Assembly (NCBI GenBank): GCA_031262845.1
Contig: JAISGZ010000173.1
Location: 1-13,404, forward strand
Reading direction: 5' to 3'
Length of the DNA stretch: 13,404 nucleotides
Source of the DNA: Propionibacteriaceae bacterium
Lineage (GTDB): Bacteria; Actinomycetota; Actinomycetes; Propionibacteriales; Propionibacteriaceae
Below are positions 1 to 4,653 of the stretch, piece after piece. The notes under the pieces are model-generated. The model ran no database searches, was not told where the DNA came from, and was given only the letters and a program-made list of their open reading frames with translations. The position numbers and the translations under genes are program-made. Position 1 is the first letter of the stretch. Each line of letters begins with the position of its first letter.

Positions 1-242
1 CTCCGTAGAGGACTGTGAGATAAATGGAGAGGAGGACCGTAGAGTAAGGCTCCGGCTGTCATGCGGGGGAGTTCCTTTCAGAGGGCGTAGCGGGAGGCTA
101 CACCATGATTCGACTGTCACTCAATCACCGAGTCACTTCTTCAGCGGCTCTGGAGGAGATCAGAGATGAGCTTGTCACTGTCAGACCCGGCCTCTAGACT
201 CACTCTTGACCGTCCCACCTAGTCCCGTAAGGAATTCTCATT
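1..242. other. Non-coding leader region before the Imm33 gene
   Basis: I see no supported gene here. One plus-strand frame is open from base 2 to about 166, but it has no start inside the window, mixed third-base usage unlike the GC-rich neighbours, and a product I do not recognise, so I do not call it. CCGTAGAG occurs twice (3-10 and 37-44). A small stem, GTAGC/GCTAC with a 5-nt loop, lies at 87-101 and lacks a T-tract. The 3' part holds the promoter described separately. The stretch looks less GC-rich than the rest of the window. Confidence 0.5.
172..200 (+). promoter_or_regulatory. Sigma-70-type promoter for the Imm33 gene
   Basis: TTGTCA (172-177) matches the TTGACA -35 consensus at five of six positions. 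It is separated by exactly 17 bp from TAGACT (195-200), which fits the actinobacterial TANNNT -10 pattern. Transcription would start near 207, giving a leader of about 35 nt before the ATG at 243. AAGGA (229-233) could serve as ribosome binding site. This is the best-formed promoter in the window. The call is based on sequence match only. Confidence 0.6.
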
Positions 243-608
243 ATGGCCGGTACTATTCAATTCATCCCCAAAGCTGGCGCCTGCCTCCTGTCCAAGAACA
301 TCATCGAGGGCAAAGGACGCGTTCGCTGGATGGTCCGCGAGACGTCGAAAGTCCCCGTGGACAATGGCTGGCGCATTTTCTCCCACATCGATGACTCCGC
401 CTATTTGGCGAATCCCAACAACCTTCAAGTGGTCGATTTCAACCAAGCCTGTATGTTCGAGCCGGCGCTCATCGGCATCTGGGATTTCCCGGTCGGCTCA
501 GACCTCCAGATCACCGAAGATGAAAACGGTATCCACGTGGTGGATACGCCGACCGGACAAGAAATCCCTCGCGAACGGTTCTTTGTGCCGCCTGATCAGC
601 GGGCCTGA
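243..608 (+). CDS. Imm33/DUF2185-family protein
   Basis: This is a 121-residue cytoplasmic protein with no signal peptide or membrane segment. The segment from about residue 13 to 90 reads like the DUF2185 family (Pfam Imm33): ACLLSKNIIEGKG near the N-terminus, then PVDNGWRIFS (38-47), a DF..A..EPA stretch (65-75) and PVGSDLQI (83-90). The family is found in polymorphic-toxin immunity loci, where members are predicted to neutralise a cognate toxin, but also as orphan genes of unknown role, so the immunity function is inference here. Length fits a single-domain member. The start is set by the ATG with AAGGA upstream and a strong promoter 43 bp before the gene. No toxin gene is visible in the window. 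It converges on the kinase gene, and GGCCTGA at its stop codon recurs twice just downstream. Family call is fairly sure; role is unsure. Confidence 0.75.
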   Translation: MAGTIQFIPKAGACLLSKNIIEGKGRVRWMVRETSKVPVDNGWRIFSHIDDSAYLANPNNLQVVDFNQACMFEPALIGIWDFPVGSDLQITEDENGIHVVDTPTGQEIPRERFFVPPDQRA

Positions 609-664
609 ACCCTGGCCTGATCTCAATCCTGGCCTGAGGCGAGGGCTGATCGAATTGATCGAAT
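602..664. repeat. Short direct repeats in the convergent gap
   Basis: GGCCTGA, whose TGA is the Imm33 stop codon, occurs at 602-608, 614-620 and 631-637. The longer form CCTGGCCTGA is perfectly duplicated at 611-620 and 628-637 (17-bp period). A separate perfect duplication, TGATCGAAT, lies at 647-655 and 656-664. They fill most of the 69-bp gap between the Imm33 and kinase stop codons. No hairpin followed by a T-tract is seen, so a terminator is not called. Confidence 0.5.
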
Positions 665-677
665 ACCGGATCGGTGA

Positions 678-2708
678 TCACGAGTACAGGTCGATGGAAA
701 AGGTGCCTTGACCAACTAGTTCGCCGATCCGGACGGTCAGCGAACAGGAATTAGTCGGCTGGATCGCCCGCAGACGTTGGCCAGTGGCGTTTTCAGCTGC
801 GTCGCAGGTCGTGACCTCGACAGCGTTGAGTCCGACTCCACCGGTCAGGTCCTTCAGCTGATCCGTTTCCATGGTGATCAAGGTGTCAGAAGTGAAGAGG
901 GTGAAATCGGGCACGGCTGACTGGTCGCCGAGCCACCGGGCGACAACGCTGTATGGCACATTCTGGCCGATGCCGCCGCCTTGATTGAGGACGATGGAAC
1001 TGGCCTGGACCGTCAAACCGGTAACCCGTTGGAGTGGGAAACTCGTGCCCGTCAGGCTTCTCAGAACCTCATCGGTGGCTTGCGTGATGGCAGTTAGCCA
1101 TGGTCCGTAACTGTCTTCGGGGCCACCAGCGACCGTGATGACAAACCTCTGTTCTTGTCCGGCGGTCAAGCTGACATCGGTCAGTTTGTAGCCACAGTCG
1201 GCGTCGGTACCGTCACCGGAGGCGGTCAGCCGAGTCATCGTCTCCGGTTGCTCAATGAGTTCGGCGCAGGCGTCACCGTTGAAGGCCGGCAGTACGAACA
1301 GGACCTCACCGCTCAGTCCGATCGAACGTGGCGCATAGAGCGTCAGCTCCACCTTGGTGGTGGCATCGGCGGCGTTGTAGGAAGCGCTCCAATCAAGACT
1401 CAACCCGGAAGGAGCGGCTTTACCACGTAGCCAGTCTGGTGCGGCGGTGACTGTCGTGGTTGGGGGCGGGTCGGCGGGCGTGCGGGTAGGAAACACCCCG
1501 GTTAGCCAGAGAACCAGAAAAGCGATGGCCAGGACACCTACTCCGGCGCCAATCGCTAGGAGAAGGCGGCGACGCTTATTCGGCAGTGACGGTTCGGTCG
1601 CTGGCAGAGAAGCCTTGACCTCGTGGTGGACGGCGGCCTTGACCTGAGTCCGGGAAGGGTCAAATTCTTCCATCGAGTCGGTTACCACGGGGACAGTGGC
1701 AGGCTGCGCTCCGGCTTTCATCCAGGTGGCATTGGGATCCTGCACACTGCCGATGGTGGCCGCACTCGTGTCAGCACGCCCGAGGGTGTCCTTGCCGGGC
1801 AGTAGCGAGTGGCTATCGGACCACTGTTCGGGAACCGGCTGAACCGGGAGAGGGTTGATATCCAGACCAGTAATTCGCCGGAGCTGTTCGGCCGCCTCAG
1901 CGGCACTGGGCCGGTGGGCCGGGTCTTTGGCCAACAGGGTCGATAACACCTGCCACAGTGCCGGATGAAGTGGCAGCGTCGGTGGCGCCGACCGGACGTG
2001 TCGATTGCCGATCGTCAGCGGTGTACCGGAACCCGCAAATGGAGTTCGCCCGGCTAGGAGTTCATATAAGACGATGCCGGTGGCGTAGACATCAGATTTG
2101 GCAGAGAACTGGCCATACTCGAACAATTCGGGTGGCATGTACAGCGGGGTGCCGATCAGACCGCTGGCCTGGACGATGCTGCCTTCTTGAGTCAGACGGG
2201 CGATGCCGAAGTCCGTCAGGCGAACGGTGGCCGGCGTCGGTAAACCTTGATCAGCCAGCAGAGCGTTGTCGGGTTTGATGTCACGGTGGAGGACGCCTCG
2301 GCCATGGGCATAAGCCAAGGCGTCGAGCAAAGCGGCGACCAGTGGCACCGCGACTGCGGGAGCCAGGGTGCCGGCGTCTTTCAGATAGTCGCCCAGGGAA
2401 CCGCCTCGTACGAGATCCATGACGATGGCGAGGTCGTCCCCTTCCACGACTAAGTCACGAACCTGAACAATGTTGGGGTGATCGAGGCTGATCAGGATGG
2501 ATCGCTCTTGCAGGAAACGGGTCACGATCTCCGGGTCTTGAACAAATTCCGGGCGCAGCAATTTCGCGGCCAGGTAGCGTTCATTCTCACGGTCCCAGGC
2601 TCGCCAGACTTCGCCCATCGCACCCCGGCCCAACCGGTTGACCAACTCATAGCGGCGGCCAAGACCACGTGTCGACTGGCTCGGAGGTACGTCTGTCCGA
2701 TCAGTCAT
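678..2708 (-). CDS. Transmembrane Ser/Thr protein kinase (no PASTA)
   Basis: A 676-residue bacterial Hanks-type kinase that phosphorylates Ser/Thr on target proteins. The N-terminal kinase domain (about 20-280) has the Gly loop GRGAMG (27-32), ATP-binding Lys49, Glu68, catalytic HRDIKPDN (141-148), DFG (166-168), and GTPLYMPPE (186-194) as the activation-segment end. A juxtamembrane linker rich in Ser/Thr/Pro (281-378) is followed by a basic KRRR and one transmembrane helix (about 381-403). The outside part (404-676) starts with a Pro/Thr linker and then looks beta-rich, with four Cys (481, 505, 635, 655) that could form two disulfides. It has no PASTA repeats, so its ligand is unknown. I chose the ATG at 2708 because GAGGAG lies 4 nt upstream and the kinase fold starts 20 residues later; the same frame stays open to 3014 but through repeat DNA. 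It diverges from the HTH gene. All catalytic residues are present, so it should be active. Confidence 0.92.
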   Translation of the reverse strand: MTDRTDVPPSQSTRGLGRRYELVNRLGRGAMGEVWRAWDRENERYLAAKLLRPEFVQDPEIVTRFLQERSILISLDHPNIVQVRDLVVEGDDLAIVMDLVRGGSLGDYLKDAGTLAPAVAVPLVAALLDALAYAHGRGVLHRDIKPDNALLADQGLPTPATVRLTDFGIARLTQEGSIVQASGLIGTPLYMPPELFEYGQFSAKSDVYATGIVLYELLAGRTPFAGSGTPLTIGNRHVRSAPPTLPLHPALWQVLSTLLAKDPAHRPSAAEAAEQLRRITGLDINPLPVQPVPEQWSDSHSLLPGKDTLGRADTSAATIGSVQDPNATWMKAGAQPATVPVVTDSMEEFDPSRTQVKAAVHHEVKASLPATEPSLPNKRRRLLLAIGAGVGVLAIAFLVLWLTGVFPTRTPADPPPTTTVTAAPDWLRGKAAPSGLSLDWSASYNAADATTKVELTLYAPRSIGLSGEVLFVLPAFNGDACAELIEQPETMTRLTASGDGTDADCGYKLTDVSLTAGQEQRFVITVAGGPEDSYGPWLTAITQATDEVLRSLTGTSFPLQRVTGLTVQASSIVLNQGGGIGQNVPYSVVARWLGDQSAVPDFTLFTSDTLITMETDQLKDLTGGVGLNAVEVTTCDAAENATGQRLRAIQPTNSCSLTVRIGELVGQGTFSIDLYS

Positions 2709-2946
2709 GAATCTCCTCGGGACAGTGGGAGCGAATAGAACAGCACCAAAGATGGTTCCGCTGGTCATAGGCCGAATAACCCAGCTCTGGGCAGCAGAGA
2801 ACAGGATAGTGGTTTTGGCGTCTGTTGCGGACGTCAATTGAGACGTTGGTCCGCCTGAGATGCTGGTCCGCCGGCGACTCTGGCCGGTCTGTTCAACGAG
2901 GTGGCGGAATTTCGGGTCGAGGTGGTCGCAGTCGGCGGCGGTACGG

Positions 2947-3018
2947 GAAACGGACAACACCGGCGCCGAAACGGACAGCACTGGCGCGGTGGCGGACAAC
3001 GGAATGGACAACACCTGG
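2947..3018. repeat. Imperfect 21-bp direct repeats
   Basis: Two adjacent 21-bp units (2947-2967 and 2968-2988) both read GAAACGGACARCACYGGCGCS. They are followed by two partial copies that keep the core GGACAAC, at 2994-3000 and 3006-3012. Core starts are thus 2952, 2973, 2994 and 3006 (spacing 21, 21, 12). Spacing by about two helical turns upstream of a gene for an HTH protein is compatible with operator sites, but no binding is shown. The repeats also explain the artificial VLSVS repetition if the kinase frame is extended upstream. Confidence 0.6.
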
Positions 3019-3039
3019 TGGGCAGGCTGAGACGCTCAT

Positions 3040-3045
3040 AGGAGG
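3040..3045 (+). promoter_or_regulatory. Strong ribosome binding site of the HTH gene
   Basis: AGGAGG lies 5 nt before the ATG at 3051. It is the closest match to the anti-Shine-Dalgarno consensus among the genes here and fixes the start of this otherwise unrecognised gene. Confidence 0.75.
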
Positions 3046-3050
3046 TCTCC

Positions 3051-3737
3051 ATGTCTCGTCACGGCAACGCTTCGGCCACGTTGGTGCAGCGGCTTAATTC
3101 CGAGTGGCAACAACTTCAATTAGCGGCCCCGGATTGGGTGACGGCGTACGGTCCGAGTCTGGAAACGGTTCGACGGGCTATCGCGGGTCAACCGGACTTG
3201 GTTTTGGCGGAGTTGATCGCGGCCGGTCAAGCGGGGTCGCAATTGGCCAGCCGGGTGGTGGTCCAGGCTTTCTTGGGTCACGTGGTCCGGCTGGCGCAAC
3301 GCGATCGCCGGCTGACGCCGGACCTAGCGGTGGCCGCCTTGTGGCTCAGGGTGGCGACTTATCCGTTGGCTCGGCGGCCACAACGGATTGCCGCCAATTT
3401 GGTCTGTGACTTGCGGAAAGATCTCGTGGCGGAGCACAAACCGCTGGGCTGCGGGCCAGTTGCGCCGCCGCCGTCCACGGACGCCGAAACAGTCTTCAAC
3501 CTGGCCGCTGACTGGGCGCTGGTCAGCCCCCAACACCTGGCCGTGGCGGCCAGCGTTTACCGTGATGGTCTGACGAGCCAGACCGCGGCCGAGCGTCATC
3601 AACTGTCGGCGACGACGGTGCGCTGGCGTTGCCACCAAGCCATCAGTCAGCTCCGCCGCCACCGTGACCTGCTGGCCGATTACAGCCAGCCGTCACACCC
3701 GGAATATTGGGTCGCCGTCCAGCCGTGTGAATCCTGA
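3051..3737 (+). CDS. Sigma-factor-like HTH protein, role unknown
   Basis: A 228-residue soluble protein that I cannot assign to a named gene. Residues about 153-205 resemble sigma-70 region 4 or a related HTH: a helix around LVSPQHLAVAASVYRDG, then SQTAAERHQLSATTVRWRCH, where TAAERHQLSATTV fits a turn and recognition helix. The middle (about 88-128) contains ALWLRVATYPLARRPQRIAA followed by a DLRKDLVAE helix, a pattern I associate with uncharacterised actinobacterial sigma-70-like proteins. There is no obvious complete region 2 for -10 recognition, so it may be a DNA-binding regulator and not a working sigma factor. The start is supported by AGGAGG. It is divergent from the membrane kinase, with repeats between them, which suggests but does not prove shared control. 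Cys119, 134, 194 and 226 have no zinc-finger spacing. Confidence 0.7.
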   Translation: MSRHGNASATLVQRLNSEWQQLQLAAPDWVTAYGPSLETVRRAIAGQPDLVLAELIAAGQAGSQLASRVVVQAFLGHVVRLAQRDRRLTPDLAVAALWLRVATYPLARRPQRIAANLVCDLRKDLVAEHKPLGCGPVAPPPSTDAETVFNLAADWALVSPQHLAVAASVYRDGLTSQTAAERHQLSATTVRWRCHQAISQLRRHRDLLADYSQPSHPEYWVAVQPCES

Positions 3738-4066
3738 GGAGCTATCGGCTGCAGCGCCCGGTTAATTACGCCCAGTGAATCAACAGCCGAGCCTTCCCTG
3801 CACAGTCGGGTGTCCAAAATTGCAAGCCCAAATGGTTCGATTTTGGCAAAAAACCTGACCATTTTGACTGGGAATTTGGTAGAGGGTGCTTGAGACCGTA
3901 TGGAAAAGGGACGGTGCTGTCCAAAGTCGGCGGGTCAGGGGATTGCCATGGTTAGGGCAGCGGCGGGTCAGGGGATTGCCGTGGTTGGGACAACGGTGTG
4001 GTTAGGGCGACAGTGTGCTCGAAGTGGTGTGGTCAGGTCAACAGCGCGGTCAGGGCAGCGGCGCGG
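3738..4066. other. Convergent intergenic gap, HTH gene / thpR
   Basis: No convincing gene is present in these 329 bp. The first half is comparatively A/T-rich and holds an imperfect hairpin (3830-3864). The second half is almost entirely the 17-bp tandem array (3933-4094). A plus-strand frame runs through the array from 3900, but its product is just the translated repeat with atypical codons, so I do not call it. Confidence 0.5.
3830..3864. terminator. Imperfect inverted repeat, possible terminator
   Basis: AAATGGT (3830-3836) pairs with ACCATTT (3858-3864). The pairing extends inward with one G-T pair, two mismatches and TTTT (3841-3844) against AAAA (3850-3853), giving arms of about 15 nt around a short loop. 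It lies about 95 nt past the HTH stop in a convergent gap, so it could end transcription from either side. It lacks a clean GC-rich stem plus T-tract, so it may equally be a binding site or chance. Confidence 0.3.
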
Positions 4067-4094
4067 TCAAACCAACGGCGCGGCCAAAGGCGCC
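3933..4094. repeat. Degenerate 17-bp tandem array (minisatellite)
   Basis: The plus strand splits into units that mostly begin GGTCAGG or GGTTAGG and end near CGGYGY. Unit starts are 3933, 3950, 3966, 3983, 4000, 4017 (shortened, 14 bp), 4031, 4048, 4065 and 4082 (partial). A rough consensus is GGTYAGGRCARCGGYGY. Two neighbouring units form a 33-bp higher-order repeat, 3928-3960 versus 3961-3993, with 29 of 33 positions identical. There are no unique spacers, so it is not CRISPR. On the minus strand the array includes the last codons and TGA stop of thpR (4067-4069), and many units carry a TGACC or TAACC. Origin by local duplication or slippage is inferred; a protein-binding role is possible. 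Confidence 0.8.
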
Positions 4095-4639
4095 TCAGCC
4101 AGAGGTACGTAAAGCGAACGACCACCGGGACCTTGGCCGAGGCGGGACTCGAACAGCGTGGCTCGGGTGACGGACCAAGTGGGGCCACGGTAAACCGACA
4201 GAGCCCGCAGCGGGTTGGTCAGATCGGCCCGGGCGGCCAAGCGGGAGAAGGTCAGGTGGGGTCGGTGGGCGGAAGCCGGCGGGGCCGGTTCGTCGGCCTC
4301 ACCGTAGTGCCATAGCCCGGTGACATCCTTGACCAAGCCCGACAGTTCATCCGTCTCGCCACCGACGCCGATCCAGGCTTGGCGGCCGCCGAAGGTGCCG
4401 GCGCCCGTTAACTCCAGCCGGAAGGGAGTGTGGCGAGCGGCGGCGGCGTAGAAATCATCGCTCAACTGCGGGATGTAACCGGCTGGCACCTGGCCGAAGA
4501 AAGCCAAAGTAATGTGCCAGCTGGACCGCGGCAGGCGCGGGTTGCGCTGGCCTTCACGGGGGGGAATGACGTGGTCAAGGGCTTGTTCCAAGTGGTCAAG
4601 CACAGCCGTCGGGGGAACCAGAGCGGTAAAAAGACGCAT
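4067..4639 (-). CDS. thpR: RNA 2',3'-cyclic phosphodiesterase (2H family)
   Basis: A 190-residue cytoplasmic member of the 2H phosphoesterase superfamily (ThpR/LigT, historically '2'-5' RNA ligase'). The family hydrolyses 2',3'-cyclic phosphate ends on RNA and can join tRNA halves in vitro. Both catalytic HxTx motifs are present: HITL at 42-45 and HLTF at 128-131. The N-terminus MRLFTALVPP is typical, and length fits the family (about 180-200). The start ATG at 4639 is preceded by GAGG. It begins 14 bp after the PBP stop codon, so it is probably the last gene of the DUF5318-PBP-thpR transcript; the physiological link to wall synthesis, if any, is unknown. The final residues are encoded in the 17-bp repeat array, so the C-terminus (about AAPLV) may vary between strains. 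Confidence 0.92.
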   Translation of the reverse strand: MRLFTALVPPTAVLDHLEQALDHVIPPREGQRNPRLPRSSWHITLAFFGQVPAGYIPQLSDDFYAAAARHTPFRLELTGAGTFGGRQAWIGVGGETDELSGLVKDVTGLWHYGEADEPAPPASAHRPHLTFSRLAARADLTNPLRALSVYRGPTWSVTRATLFESRLGQGPGGRSLYVPLAEAPLAAPLV

Positions 4640-4653
4640 GGGGACCTCGGAGA

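Larger units (their letters stand above)
2709..3050. promoter_or_regulatory. Divergent control region, kinase / HTH gene
   Basis: This 342-bp stretch holds no supported gene and must contain the promoters of both flanking genes. Plausible -10/-35 pairs are not clear enough to call. TTGACG (2832-2837, minus) is a possible -35 without a well-placed partner. TGGTCCGCC is duplicated at 2847-2855 and 2864-2872 (17-bp period). The 21-bp repeats at 2947-3018 are listed separately. At the right end AGGAGG (3040-3045) is a near-ideal ribosome binding site for the HTH gene; at the left end GAGGAG (2713-2718, minus) serves the kinase. Confidence 0.5.

Noticed and set aside
2..166. Possible 3' end of a plus-strand gene entering from the left
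   Set aside because: The frame is open for about 55 codons, but third-base use is mixed and the product is unrecognisable; chance is the simpler explanation.
2709..3014. Upstream extension of the kinase gene by 102 codons in the same frame
   Set aside because: It runs through direct-repeat DNA, has no domain, and the internal ATG at 2708 has GAGGAG 4 nt upstream with the kinase fold starting directly after it.
3933..4094. CRISPR array
   Set aside because: The units are directly adjacent and degenerate, with no spacers of constant length and no cas gene in the window.
3900..4112. Plus-strand 70-codon reading frame across the tandem array
   Set aside because: The product is only the translated repeat, codon use is unlike the neighbours, and it overlaps the intact thpR gene.
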